Below are positions 36,725 through 45,892 of a stretch of 64,000 nt of DNA, piece after piece. The stretch covers positions 1-64,000 of the forward strand of contig JANWYG010000022.1 of the NCBI GenBank assembly GCA_025057015.1, written 5' to 3'. Numbering within the stretch: position 1 is the first letter of the stretch; each line of letters begins with the position of its first letter. The DNA comes from Blastocatellia bacterium. Lineage in GTDB: Bacteria; Acidobacteriota; Blastocatellia; Chloracidobacteriales; JADJPF01. The notes under the pieces are model-generated. The model searched no databases and was not told the DNA's origin. It saw only the letters and a list, made by a program, of their open reading frames with translations. The translations under genes and the position numbers were made by a program.

Positions 36725-38599
36725 CTAGCGGCGCATTAGCTCTATCTGTAAGTTTATTATGGCAATAGCGGCAGGCGTCACACCTGGAATCCGTGCTGCT
36801 TGTCCGAGAGTTTCAGGACGAATACGTGAAAGTTTCTCTACCATCTCGCGTGAAAGACCCGGCAAGTCGGCATAGTCTAAATCAGCCGGGATCTTCTTTG
36901 ACTGAGCTCGCAAAACTCTCTCGGCTTGTACTCGGCTTGCGTCTACATATCCGGCATACTTCAGGTCGTTTACAGCTACGGACAATTCGTCCGGATCGCA
37001 GTTGTCTGCTACCTCCCGAGGTAGGAGCATCCTCAGGTGTTCTGGAGCAACTTCCGGGCGCTTAGCTAGCTGTGAAAGGTAAGTGGATTCGGTCAGTTTG
37101 ATGCCGAGAACCTCGCAAAAGGCATCTGTGCTACTGTGGCCGAGCACGGCCTTGTGCCGTTGCATCAGTCGCTTGAGTTCTTTTATGCGATCTTGCTTGG
37201 CTAAAAATGCAGAGTATGCCTCATCTGAAACAAGACCTAGTTTTCTGCCTATAGGTGTGAGCCTCTCGTCGGCGTTATCTATCCTCAGAAGTAACCGCAT
37301 TTCTGATCGCGAGGTAAACATTCTGTAAGGCTCGTCTACACCCCGCGATACTAAGTCGTCTATTAAAACTCCTATGTAGCTCGATACTCTAGGAAGGACT
37401 AGTGGTTCTCTATCGAGACAAAACAGAGCTGCATTGATGCCGGCGATCAGTCCCTGACAGGCAGCTTCTTCATACCCAGTGGTGCCGTTGATCTGCCCAG
37501 CATGAAATAGGCCTCGGACTCGCTTAGTCTCTAGAGAAGACTTCAGTTCTGTAGGGTCAACCATGTCGTACTCTATAGCGTATCCAGGGCGTATCATCTC
37601 GACGTGCTCTAGACCTGGTATGGCTCTTACCGCTTGTTCTTGTACGTCTAGCGGCAAGCTTGTGGAGAAGCCGTTCAGGTAGACTTCGTTCGTATCATAG
37701 CCTTCCGGTTCGAGGAAAAGTTGGTGACGAGGTTTGTCAGAGAACTTGACCACTTTGTCTTCTATGGAAGGACAGTAGCGCGGCCCTATCGACTGTATTT
37801 GCCCGCTGTAGAGCGGAGAACGGTCTATGTTTCGTCGTATCACTTCGTGTACACGCTCGTCGGTGTAGGCTATGTAGCAAGAAAGTTGTTTTTGAGTAAT
37901 CTTCTTTGTGCGAAATGAAAAGGGAACAGGGGGTTCATCGCCAGGTTGCTCTTCAAACAAAGAGAAATCTATAGTGCGTCCATCAAGTCTTGGTGGAGTG
38001 CCGGTCTTTAACCTACCCATTCGAAATCCGAGGCTGCGAATAGATTGTCCAAGCAGTATCGAGGCTATTTCTCCTGACCGGCCTGCACTGAACGTGCGAG
38101 TACCTATATGAATCGTGCCGTTTAAGAATGTTCCCGTGGCTATCACTACGGCCTTAGCAGCTAGACGCCTTCCATCCATGAGCTCTACGCCGATAATTCT
38201 GCCTTGTTCCACGAGCAGCGAAGTTACTTCACCTTGCCTTAGAAAGAGCTTAGGTACTCGTTCCAGTAATTGGCGCATCTCTTTACGATAGATGGCTCTG
38301 TCGGTCTGGGCGCGTGGAGACTGTACGGCAGGCCCGCGGCTACGGTTAAGTAGCCTAAACTGTATGCCAGCTTTGTCTGTGACTTTACCCATTAGGCCCC
38401 CCAACGCGTCTATCTCGCGCACTAAGTGCCCCTTGGCTATGCCTCCTACAGCAGGATTGCAGGACATCTGGGCTACGAGGTCTAGATTGAGAGTGACCAT
38501 AGCTGTTCTACAACCCATAACTGCAGATGCATTGGCTGCCTCACAACCAGCATGGCCCGCACCTATGACTATCACGTCAAACTTCTCGTTGAAGTTCAT
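36725..38599 (-). CDS. mnmG: tRNA uridine-5-carboxymethylaminomethyl synthesis enzyme MnmG
   Basis: A 624-residue FAD enzyme that, with MnmE, modifies U34 of some tRNAs. Motifs: [19 protein letters not shown] (FAD site), [20 protein letters not shown], the family signature [15 protein letters not shown] (in [13 protein letters not shown]), [20 protein letters not shown], and the C-terminal helical domain that ends [22 protein letters not shown] 38599 is favoured because GAGG is six bases upstream. A GTG at 38623 lacks this. It leads the mnmG-rsmG-parA-parB run. Confidence 0.98.
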   Translation of the reverse strand: MNFNEKFDVIVIGAGHAGCEAANASAVMGCRTAMVTLNLDLVAQMSCNPAVGGIAKGHLVREIDALGGLMGKVTDKAGIQFRLLNRSRGPAVQSPRAQTDRAIYRKEMRQLLERVPKLFLRQGEVTSLLVEQGRIIGVELMDGRRLAAKAVVIATGTFLNGTIHIGTRTFSAGRSGEIASILLGQSIRSLGFRMGRLKTGTPPRLDGRTIDFSLFEEQPGDEPPVPFSFRTKKITQKQLSCYIAYTDERVHEVIRRNIDRSPLYSGQIQSIGPRYCPSIEDKVVKFSDKPRHQLFLEPEGYDTNEVYLNGFSTSLPLDVQEQAVRAIPGLEHVEMIRPGYAIEYDMVDPTELKSSLETKRVRGLFHAGQINGTTGYEEAACQGLIAGINAALFCLDREPLVLPRVSSYIGVLIDDLVSRGVDEPYRMFTSRSEMRLLLRIDNADERLTPIGRKLGLVSDEAYSAFLAKQDRIKELKRLMQRHKAVLGHSSTDAFCEVLGIKLTESTYLSQLAKRPEVAPEHLRMLLPREVADNCDPDELSVAVNDLKYAGYVDASRVQAERVLRAQSKKIPADLDYADLPGLSREMVEKLSRIRPETLGQAARIPGVTPAAIAIINLQIELMRR

Positions 38600-38673
38600 A
38601 ACTATCCTCGTACTAACAACCACAGCTTGGAATTATTTCAGATACTGTGACTGCTTGCAATACGGAGAAGCCT

Positions 38674-38701
38674 TTGATGGATTTTCGCTCTTTGCTAGAA
38701 T
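38674..38701 (+). promoter_or_regulatory. sigma-70-like promoter ahead of the cytochrome operon
   Basis: TTGATG (38674-38679) and TAGAAT (38696-38701) are separated by 16 bp in the divergent gap between mnmG and the small membrane protein gene. Transcription would start about 27 bases before the ATG at 38735. Confidence 0.5.
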
Positions 38702-38734
38702 GTCACCAAACACCGACAACTTGAGGAAGATAGA

Positions 38735-38929
38735 ATGGAAGCGGCACTCGTCTTTTTGTTTATCGGCTTCATAGGGTACGGTCTATGCATTCTCTATCGT
38801 GTAGACCAGTTAATTAAGCGGGAAATGACTCTTGAGCGTCTGGAACAGGACAGAGAGCTGCGCGCTGAAATTGACGCTTTGTGCGATAAGATAGAGGAAG
38901 CTTTGAAGATCACCACTAAGAGGCGCTAG
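38735..38929 (+). CDS. small single-pass membrane protein
   Basis: A 64-residue protein with one N-terminal membrane helix (ALVFLFIGFIGYGLCILY) followed by a charged helix likely to form a coiled coil (LIKREMTLERLEQDRELRAE). GAGGAAG precedes the ATG and a promoter lies upstream. It is followed closely by the multihaem cytochrome gene, so it may assist that complex, as small membrane subunits of cytochrome complexes do. Its last 30 bases are part of a 39-bp direct repeat. No family was recognised. Confidence 0.65.
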   Translation: MEAALVFLFIGFIGYGLCILYRVDQLIKREMTLERLEQDRELRAEIDALCDKIEEALKITTKRR

Positions 38930-39009
38930 GGGTATGACCTATTTCGCTCAGGCGTCTGCCTGTCGCCAATGCTTTGAAGATCACCACTAAGAGGCGCTAG
39001 GGGTATGAC
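38900..39009 (+). repeat. 39-bp direct repeat spanning a gene junction
   Basis: Two identical 39-bp copies (38900-38938 and 38971-39009), 71 bp apart, begin GCTTTGAAGATCACC and end GGGGTATGAC. Copy 1 holds the end and stop codon of the small membrane gene plus an ATG. Copy 2 holds the same segment, and its ATG is the start of the cytochrome gene. Between them, 32 bases are unique. The copy-1 ATG (38934) now opens an 18-codon frame that ends at the TAA at 38988. Confidence 0.95.
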
Positions 39010-41794
39010 TGTCGACAGACTAAAGTATTTCGTGTTTATTTTCTTCGTGTTAAACAGTGCCTATCTTGCTGCAACTGCCACACCGTCGATGTTTTATATG
39101 AGTAACCTGTTGCTGCACTTGCTGATAGGTGCAGCCCTGCTTGCTGTTTTACTCTTTGTAGTCAGAAAGAAAATCAAAGACCTCAGACTTGATGACAGTT
39201 GGTGGATAGTCACTCTGGTAGCAGGTATCTGCGGTGTGGCCTTACTTTACTTGGGAAATTCAGCAAAGACCAAATGGATTCTCTACCTACATATAGTACT
39301 TTCTGTCGTAGGGCTGCTGCTGTTTGCTCTACGCAAACAGGAAGGCCGCAGGTATCTGCTGTTTATGCTCTTTGCTGCAGGGCTTGCCGCTATAAGCTTT
39401 CGTATCTATGAAGAAAAGTACTATGTTCCGAAGAGGATAGTTAATCCCGAGCAAGTACCGCTGTCGATGCAAGAGGAAGGAGACGGAGTTGGTTCACCGT
39501 TCTTTCCTTCTTCGGCTACCACTAATACCCGTGGCATAATACCGGCAAACTTTTTCCTCACCTCTGCCAGATGTGGCGAGTGCCACAAGGATATCTACGA
39601 GCAATGGAACTCCTCTGCACATCATTTCTCGTCATTCAATAACCAATGGTACAGAAAGTCGATAGAGTACATGCAGGAAGTAGTAGGCACGCAACCTTCG
39701 AAGTGGTGTGCTGGTTGTCATGATCACGCTGTTTTTTTCAACGGTCGCTTTGATCGGCCTATAAAAGAACAGATAAATACGCCAGAAGCTCAGGCTGGTC
39801 TTGCGTGTACCTCCTGCCATTCGATAGTGCATGTGCGTAGTACCATGGGGCAGGGAGATTTCGAAATAGAGTATCCGCCGCTGCATGATTTGGCGGTAAG
39901 TGACAATCCGATACTTAGGTTTACGCATGACCTGCTGCTAAGAGCAGATCCTGAACCGCACAAAAGGGCGTTTATGCGACCTTTTTACCGTCTAGACTCA
40001 GCACAGTTTTGCTCTGCCTGCCATAAAGTACATCTGGATAAGCCCGTCAATAGCTACCGTTGGCTGCGAGGATTCAACGAGTACGACAACTGGCAAGCGA
40101 GCGGCGTATCTGGCGAAGGCGGTAGATCGTTTTACAGCCCGCCCGAGCCACGCAAGTGTATAGACTGTCATATGCCACTTGTACCCTCTAACGATCCGGC
40201 TGCTAAGAATGGCATGGTTCGCTCGCATCGATTTCCAGGAGCAAATACCGCTTTACCATACGTCAACGGTGACGCCGAGCAGTTGAAAGTAGTAACTGAT
40301 TTTCTGCAATCCAAGCAGGTGACTATCGATATCTTCGCTTTGAGCACCGGTAAGTCAGAGCATAAAGCCTTGTCTTCTCAAGAGGGAAGTTTAAGAATGA
40401 GCACTAGTTTTGCTGTTGGCGAAGAGTCGCTCGAAACGCCTGCTGCAGTGGTGATTTCTGAGCCTCAGCAAGTGACTGCTCCGCTTGATAAAGTAGATGC
40501 TGTTGTAAGGCGTGGCGACTCAGTTCGGATAGACGTGGTCGTGAGGACACGCAACGTAGGACATTTCTTTCCCGGCGGTACAGTCGACGCTTTTGACGTC
40601 TGGGTAGAACTGCAAGCAGTGGATAGCAAGGGCAGAATAATCTTCTGGAGCGGTATGGTAGAAGATGGGGGTCGGGGACCTGTAGAGCCGGGAGCGCACT
40701 TTTATAGATCGTTGATGCTAGACGAGCATGGTAATCGTATCAACAAGCGCAATGCTTGGGCAGCTCGTTCGGTGGCTTATGTGCGACTTGTGCCTCCAGG
40801 TGCTGCGGATACTGTCCGATATAGATTGAACGTGCCCAATGACTGCGGAGACGAGATTATTCTTAAAGCGAAGCTTAACTATCGCAAGTTTAGCTGGTGG
40901 AACACTCAGTGGGCGTATGCCGGTATACGAGATCCGCAACAGAAAAATTACTCGGTTGCTCCTGGACACGACGATGGTAACTGGGTATTTACGGGAGATA
41001 CCTCGCAAGTCTCCGGCAAACTAAAGTCTATACCTGACCTGCCGATAGTGACTATGGCGTCGAGTGAAGTAAAACTCAGAGTAATAAACGCAAACTCCCC
41101 GCTACCAGCTCCTAAAGTCTATCTCGATGAGTCAGTTCGTGAGCGCTGGAATGACTATGGTATAGGTCTGCTGCTACAAGGTGACATAAGAGCTGCCGAG
41201 GAGGCTTTCTTAAAGGTAACGCAGATGGATCCAGAGTATGCCGATGGGTGGGTAAATGTGGCTCGTGCTAGACTGCAGGAGGGAAGACTTGAGGCTGCAC
41301 GAGAGATGCTTCTTAAGGCGCTGCAGCTTGAGCCCGAACTTGCAAAAGCACACTTCTTCCTAGGTCAAGTATTAAAAGCCGACGGACAGTACGATGAGGC
41401 TTTAAAACATCTCCGACTTGCCTTAGCTAAGTTTCCTCGTGATCGGGTTATGATAAACGAAACCGGTCGCGTGCTATTTCTCAAACGGCAGTATCGCGAA
41501 GCAGTAGAAATGTTTAAACGGACGCTGGCGATCGATCCTGAAGACCTGCAAGCACATTATAACTTGATGCTCTGCTACCGTGGTCTCGGAGAGACTGCTC
41601 TAGCTGAACGTGAAGAAAAGCTCTACCGAAGGTTCAAAGCCGATGAGTCAGCTCAATCGATTACGGGGGAGTTCAGGAGGCTCAACCCAGAGGATAATAA
41701 CGAACGCCAGAGCATTCATGAGCATAAGTCTGTACCTGCCGAAAAAATAGCCAACTGGAGTAAAGAAGAAAGGTATAACATTGCACAGAGATGA
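39005..41794 (+). CDS. membrane-anchored pentahaem cytochrome c with C-terminal TPRs
   Basis: A 929-residue protein. The first ~140 residues hold about five membrane segments. Then come five haem-binding CxxCH motifs: CGECH (~190), CAGCH (~235), CTSCH (~268), CSACH (~336) and CIDCH (~384), with several extra His in between that could be distal ligands (for example SSAHHFSS). The middle part is beta-rich. At about 705-880 there are four TPRs (GLLLQGDIRAAEEAFLKV, ARLQEGRLEAAREMLLKAL, VLKADGQYDEALKHLRLAL, REAVEMFKRTLAID). The architecture resembles acidobacterial and planctomycete cytochrome c554/NrfA-like proteins fused to TPRs. It overlaps the CRTAC1 gene by 4 bp. Confidence 0.88.
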   Translation: MTVDRLKYFVFIFFVLNSAYLAATATPSMFYMSNLLLHLLIGAALLAVLLFVVRKKIKDLRLDDSWWIVTLVAGICGVALLYLGNSAKTKWILYLHIVLSVVGLLLFALRKQEGRRYLLFMLFAAGLAAISFRIYEEKYYVPKRIVNPEQVPLSMQEEGDGVGSPFFPSSATTNTRGIIPANFFLTSARCGECHKDIYEQWNSSAHHFSSFNNQWYRKSIEYMQEVVGTQPSKWCAGCHDHAVFFNGRFDRPIKEQINTPEAQAGLACTSCHSIVHVRSTMGQGDFEIEYPPLHDLAVSDNPILRFTHDLLLRADPEPHKRAFMRPFYRLDSAQFCSACHKVHLDKPVNSYRWLRGFNEYDNWQASGVSGEGGRSFYSPPEPRKCIDCHMPLVPSNDPAAKNGMVRSHRFPGANTALPYVNGDAEQLKVVTDFLQSKQVTIDIFALSTGKSEHKALSSQEGSLRMSTSFAVGEESLETPAAVVISEPQQVTAPLDKVDAVVRRGDSVRIDVVVRTRNVGHFFPGGTVDAFDVWVELQAVDSKGRIIFWSGMVEDGGRGPVEPGAHFYRSLMLDEHGNRINKRNAWAARSVAYVRLVPPGAADTVRYRLNVPNDCGDEIILKAKLNYRKFSWWNTQWAYAGIRDPQQKNYSVAPGHDDGNWVFTGDTSQVSGKLKSIPDLPIVTMASSEVKLRVINANSPLPAPKVYLDESVRERWNDYGIGLLLQGDIRAAEEAFLKVTQMDPEYADGWVNVARARLQEGRLEAAREMLLKALQLEPELAKAHFFLGQVLKADGQYDEALKHLRLALAKFPRDRVMINETGRVLFLKRQYREAVEMFKRTLAIDPEDLQAHYNLMLCYRGLGETALAEREEKLYRRFKADESAQSITGEFRRLNPEDNNERQSIHEHKSVPAEKIANWSKEERYNIAQR

Positions 41795-43566
41795 GGTTTC
41801 TATCTTTTGCACTTGTCGCTATCTGCACACTTACCTCTTGCAAGAGTAAGCAGGAGGGTATTTCTCAGGAAGTGGCACGAGAAGAGCGCAGAAGTGCAGC
41901 TACGGTTGAAGTTGCTGCCTCTGCATCAACTTCTACAACTACGCAGCATTCTCTTGCGCCCGTGACTTTTGTTGATGTGACTGCCGAGGCTGGGTTGAAC
42001 TTTCGCCATGTAAGTGGCGCCTTTGGCAAGAAGTACCTGCCAGAAACTATGGGCTCAGGCTGTGCTTTTCTAGACTACAACGGCGATGGCTGGCAAGACA
42101 TATTCCTCGTGAACTCCACTTCTTGGCCTGAGCGCAAAGGCCTTAGGGGATATCTAGCACTTTACAGAAACGATCGCAACGGTCGGTTCACAGATGTGAC
42201 TGAAGAAACAGGCCTGAAGGTGGAGCTCTATGGCATGGGTGTAGCTGCTGGCGATTATGATAACGACGGTGACGTCGACATTTACGTCACAGCTCTAGGT
42301 CAAGACAGGCTATTTCGCAACAATGGGGGTAGCTTCGAGGATGTAACCTTAGCGGCAGGTATAGTGGAGTCCGATTTTGGTACCAGTGCTGCTTGGCTCG
42401 ATTATGATCGAGATGGCTTGCTAGACCTATTTGTTTGTAACTACGTCGAGTGGTCTGTAGATAAAGACCTGTTTTGCACGCTCGACGGTAAGACTAAGTC
42501 GTACTGTAAACCTGAATCCTACAAGGGTCAATCACCGAGGCTTTATCGAAATCTTGGTGAAGGGCGCTTTCAAGATGTAACCGCTGCGGCGGGTCTGAAA
42601 GATGCTACCTGTAAGGCGCTGGGCGTGACCGTCCTTGATTACGACAGGGACGGCTGGCCAGATATCTTCGTGGCGAATGACACAGAGCCTAACAAGCTTT
42701 ATCACAACGAGCGAGACGGCAAGTTTTCCGAACAAGGCGTGGCAGCAGGCGTAGCGTTTAGCGAGGCTGGTCTTGCCCGTGCGGGGATGGGTACTGATGC
42801 AGCTGACTATGACGCCTCGGGCTATCCAAGCCTCATAGTGGGAAATTTTTCAAACGAGATGTTGGCTGTTTACCATAATGAGGGTACCGGACTATTTATA
42901 GATGAGGCTCCAACGTCGAATATAGGCCGGGCGACGCTTCTTTCGCTTACTTTCGGCTGCTTTTTCTTCGACTACGATTTGGATGGACGGGAAGATATCT
43001 TCTTAGCAAATGGGCATGTTGCCGATGATATCAACAAAGTGCAACCCAAGATAACCTATGCTCAGCCTCCGAAGCTGTTTCGTAACCTGGGTAGAAGACA
43101 GTTCGAGGATAAATCAAGGAGCGTGGGCGAGGATTTTAGCCGGCCTTTGGTAGCGCGAGGTGCTGCTTATGGCGACTATGATAATGATGGAGACCTGGAC
43201 ATTCTGATAAGCTGTAATAATGGTCGTGCTAGGCTCTACCGAAATGAGTTTGGCAACCAGAACAATTCTATCAAGGTGAAGACCATAGGGACCAAAAGCA
43301 CGAGGGATGGTATAGGAGCAGTAGTTACGGTGAAGCTTGAGGATGGAACTTTACAGTGGAAGACGGTAAAAACTGGATCAAGCTACTGTTCACAGAGTGA
43401 GTTACCCGTGACCTTTGGTCTAGGTCGAGCCGAACGTGTGGCGCTTGTGGAAGTAAAATGGCCTAGCGGTAGGGTGGACCAGTTTCTGGATTTAACCGCA
43501 GGCCGAATGTTAGTAATCAAAGAGGGCGAAGGAATAGTAAGTACCATAGGTTTTACAAAGGGGTAA
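41791..43566 (+). CDS. CRTAC1-family lipoprotein with FG-GAP repeats and ASPIC/UnbV domain
   Basis: A 591-residue secreted protein. The signal peptide ends in a lipobox (ICTLTSCKSK), so it is probably a lipoprotein. It has at least six FG-GAP/VCBS beta-propeller repeats with calcium-binding loops: DYNGDGWQDIFLVN, DYDNDGDVDIYVT, DYDRDGLLDLFVCN, DYDRDGWPDIFVAND, DYDLDGREDIFLANG and DYDNDGDLDILIS. The C-terminal ASPIC/UnbV domain reads GIGAVVTVKLEDGTLQWKTV and VEVKWPSGRVDQF. It starts within the stop of the cytochrome gene. Such pairs are frequent in Acidobacteriota, but the joint function is not known. Confidence 0.92.
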   Translation: MRFLSFALVAICTLTSCKSKQEGISQEVAREERRSAATVEVAASASTSTTTQHSLAPVTFVDVTAEAGLNFRHVSGAFGKKYLPETMGSGCAFLDYNGDGWQDIFLVNSTSWPERKGLRGYLALYRNDRNGRFTDVTEETGLKVELYGMGVAAGDYDNDGDVDIYVTALGQDRLFRNNGGSFEDVTLAAGIVESDFGTSAAWLDYDRDGLLDLFVCNYVEWSVDKDLFCTLDGKTKSYCKPESYKGQSPRLYRNLGEGRFQDVTAAAGLKDATCKALGVTVLDYDRDGWPDIFVANDTEPNKLYHNERDGKFSEQGVAAGVAFSEAGLARAGMGTDAADYDASGYPSLIVGNFSNEMLAVYHNEGTGLFIDEAPTSNIGRATLLSLTFGCFFFDYDLDGREDIFLANGHVADDINKVQPKITYAQPPKLFRNLGRRQFEDKSRSVGEDFSRPLVARGAAYGDYDNDGDLDILISCNNGRARLYRNEFGNQNNSIKVKTIGTKSTRDGIGAVVTVKLEDGTLQWKTVKTGSSYCSQSELPVTFGLGRAERVALVEVKWPSGRVDQFLDLTAGRMLVIKEGEGIVSTIGFTKG

Positions 43567-43580
43567 TAATCTCTCGCTCG

Positions 43581-44372
43581 TCAAAAATCTACCGAGAACC
43601 CTAGCTGCAGCCCTACTCGTGGGCTAGACGGAAAATTACCACCGACTATTAGTCCAAAGTCGAGGGAAAGGTTGTCCCGTAGGAAGTAATTGCCTCCAAA
43701 CTGCAGTTGTAATTGTCCTTTGCCTAGGTTGGCGTTGCGAGCAACGGCCCCAAATACTTCTCCGCCTAGTTGGAGCTTAGGGGTTATTTCTTTGACTAAA
43801 GATGAGCCGCCTGTGAGAACCAGACCTCTTGTGTTTATCCCTATGACGCCGGTGAGAGTATTGCCTGATAAGATTACACCTGAATTAGCTCGTAGCGTAA
43901 GGGTCTCACTAAGTGACTTTTGTAATATGTAATTTAGAAAGAAATCTTCCACACCAGAGCCTAATTGTTTACTGACGTCGCCTGTAGGTATTTCTAAGTT
44001 GAAACTGAGAGACATTGCTGGATGGCGTTTGCCTTCTTGTTCTTTGAGGAAATTATATTTGATAGAGAAATTGGTATCTCCTATTCCGAAGGGAGTTTGG
44101 GGCATAGTTCCTTTTTCGTTGAAGATAGTTATTAGCGGGCACTCTATACCTATCTCAACATTCTTAAAGATGCCGTAGTTTAGTTCAAAACTCGAAGTGT
44201 TTTGCCTTAAGTTGGGGGAAGCTGAAGGGTTTAGAAAGTCGAATTCGTTACTGAACTCGAAGTGTAATTTGCGGTGTTCTGTAACGTCTGCATCGTCTGT
44301 AAGAAAGGGTTGTTGAGCCAGTGCCACCGTTTGCCATAGTAGAAGCAATATGAGTGAGTACCTATGACGCAT
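43581..44372 (-). CDS. outer-membrane beta-barrel protein (phenol MetA-like transporter family)
   Basis: A 264-residue protein. The ATG at 44372 gives a clean signal peptide (MRHRYSLILLLLWQTVALAQ) ending in ALA-Q. The frame is open upstream but lacks such features. The mature part starts PFLTDDADVTEHRK, which is typical of the MetA-pathway-of-phenol-degradation/transporter family, followed by alternating beta-strands and a terminal Phe (LGFSVDF), as expected for a Bam-assembled barrel. It is convergent with the CRTAC1 gene with a 14-bp gap. Substrate unknown. Confidence 0.8.
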   Translation of the reverse strand: MRHRYSLILLLLWQTVALAQQPFLTDDADVTEHRKLHFEFSNEFDFLNPSASPNLRQNTSSFELNYGIFKNVEIGIECPLITIFNEKGTMPQTPFGIGDTNFSIKYNFLKEQEGKRHPAMSLSFNLEIPTGDVSKQLGSGVEDFFLNYILQKSLSETLTLRANSGVILSGNTLTGVIGINTRGLVLTGGSSLVKEITPKLQLGGEVFGAVARNANLGKGQLQLQFGGNYFLRDNLSLDFGLIVGGNFPSSPRVGLQLGFSVDF

Positions 44373-44420
44373 ATATGGATAATAAGTCGGAATTTTACAC
44401 CTAAAAAGCAAAGATTCAAG

Positions 44421-44449
44421 TTGACGTTTACGAGAGACTAGCTTACAAC
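44421..44449 (+). promoter_or_regulatory. sigma-70-like promoter of mgtE
   Basis: TTGACG (44421-44426) and TACAAC (44444-44449) with a 17-bp spacer. The start of transcription would be near 44456, about 36 bases before the GTG start of mgtE. GGAGGT at 44478-44483 provides the ribosome-binding site. The short leader leaves no room for an M-box riboswitch. Confidence 0.6.
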
Positions 44450-44491
44450 AAAAACTTCTTTGGCATGCGTTAGGAATGGAGGTAGTACGAG

Positions 44492-45892
44492 GTGGTAGAG
44501 CAGAAAGCAAAATCGACGGTAACACCGGAGTTACTCGATCGCCTGAGGATGCAGGTCAGATCTAATCCGCAGACTGCTACCGAGGTGATAGACCAGCTCA
44601 AGGCACCCGATGCTGCAGAAGTAATAAATGATCTCCCGCTTGAAGATGCTGCGCTGACTATAAGTATGTTGCCAGTGGAAGAAGCGGTTGCGCTTTTCAA
44701 CGAGCCCAGTCTAGAGCGTCGTCATGAAATCCTGGCAAAGTTTGAGCTAGAGCGTGCGGCTGCTATTCTTAGTGAAATGTCTTCGGACGAGCGAGCCGAT
44801 GTAGTCCGTAGACTGGAGATGAAATACCGGGAGCAGGTATTACCGCTTCTGCCTGAGAGTGTCCAGAACGAAATAAAGTTTCTACTTCAGTTCCCTCCAA
44901 CAACCGCTGGTGGGATCATGTCGACGGAGTTCATCCGTATAGGGCCTGATATCTCTGTGTCAGAGGCGCTTAATCATATACGGGCTGTCAGTAAGCGGCG
45001 GCTGCATTTTTACTCTATCTATGTGTTAGACGAAGATGGGAGCTTGCTAGGTGCTTTGTCGGTACGGGATCTCTTGGTTGCTAATCCACATAGCTCGATA
45101 AAGCAAGTAATGCGTCGCTATCCTATATCTGTAAATTGTATGGATGATCAGGAGCTTGTGGCCCGCAAGCTGGCTAAGTATAACCTGCTTGCGGTCCCAG
45201 TGGTAGATGACAAGGGTCGCGTGCTCGGATACGTCACGGTGGATGATGCACTAGATGTGCTCGTAGAAGAACACACTGAAGATGTGCAAAAGATGGGCGG
45301 TATGGAGGCACTAGACGAGCCTTATATGACCACACCACTTTTCAGTTTAATAAGAAAGCGGGCAGGTTGGTTAGTGGTGCTATTTTTAAGTGAGATGCTC
45401 ACGGCTACAGCCATGGGGTATTTTGAAGATGAGATAGCAAAGGCTGTAGTGCTTGCTCTTTTTGTACCGCTAATTATTTCTAGCGGGGGTAATTCTGGCT
45501 CGCAGGCGGCTACCTTGATCATCAGAGCGCTCGCTCTGGGCGAAGTCACGCTGAGAGATTGGTGGGTCGTTATGAGGCGTGAGATATTTTCAGGACTCAC
45601 ATTAGGCACTATTCTTGGCTCCATCGGTTTCTTGCGAGTGGCCATGTGGTCAGTCTTCACGGACGTCTACGGGCCACACTGGTTGTTTATAGGAGTTACT
45701 ATCTTTCTCTCGCTTATAGGTGTTGTTTTGTGGGGTACGCTTTCTGGTTCGATGTTGCCATTTATTCTGAAAAAATTAGGTTTTGATCCAGCTACTTCAT
45801 CTGCACCGTTTGTCGCCACGCTAGTTGATGTCACTGGTATAGTTATTTACTTTACCGTTGCTGCTTTCGTGTTAAGCGGTAAGCTTTTGTAG
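44492..45892 (+). CDS. mgtE: magnesium transporter MgtE
   Basis: A 466-residue Mg channel with the full family layout: an N-terminal superhelical domain (about 1-130, DAAEVINDLPLEDAALTISM, MSSDERADVVRRL), a CBS pair (about 140-260, GGIMSTEFIRIGPDISVSEAL, NLLAVPVVDDKGRVLGYVTV), and a C-terminal five-helix membrane domain with GYFEDEIAKAVVLALFVPL and SSGGNSGSQAATLIIRALA. The GTG start has GGAGGT eight bases upstream. The Asp in the last part (LVDVTGIVIYF) is the likely Mg site. Its 3' end overlaps the convergent AraC-type gene by 46 bp. Confidence 0.96.
   Translation: MVEQKAKSTVTPELLDRLRMQVRSNPQTATEVIDQLKAPDAAEVINDLPLEDAALTISMLPVEEAVALFNEPSLERRHEILAKFELERAAAILSEMSSDERADVVRRLEMKYREQVLPLLPESVQNEIKFLLQFPPTTAGGIMSTEFIRIGPDISVSEALNHIRAVSKRRLHFYSIYVLDEDGSLLGALSVRDLLVANPHSSIKQVMRRYPISVNCMDDQELVARKLAKYNLLAVPVVDDKGRVLGYVTVDDALDVLVEEHTEDVQKMGGMEALDEPYMTTPLFSLIRKRAGWLVVLFLSEMLTATAMGYFEDEIAKAVVLALFVPLIISSGGNSGSQAATLIIRALALGEVTLRDWWVVMRREIFSGLTLGTILGSIGFLRVAMWSVFTDVYGPHWLFIGVTIFLSLIGVVLWGTLSGSMLPFILKKLGFDPATSSAPFVATLVDVTGIVIYFTVAAFVLSGKLL

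Noticed and set aside
38934-38990. 18-codon frame as a real gene
   Set aside because: It arises from the 39-bp duplication. It could be a leader frame, but there is no independent evidence that it encodes a protein.
44373-44491. magnesium riboswitch (M-box) upstream of mgtE
   Set aside because: The leader after the predicted promoter is only about 36 bases, too short for the known M-box.
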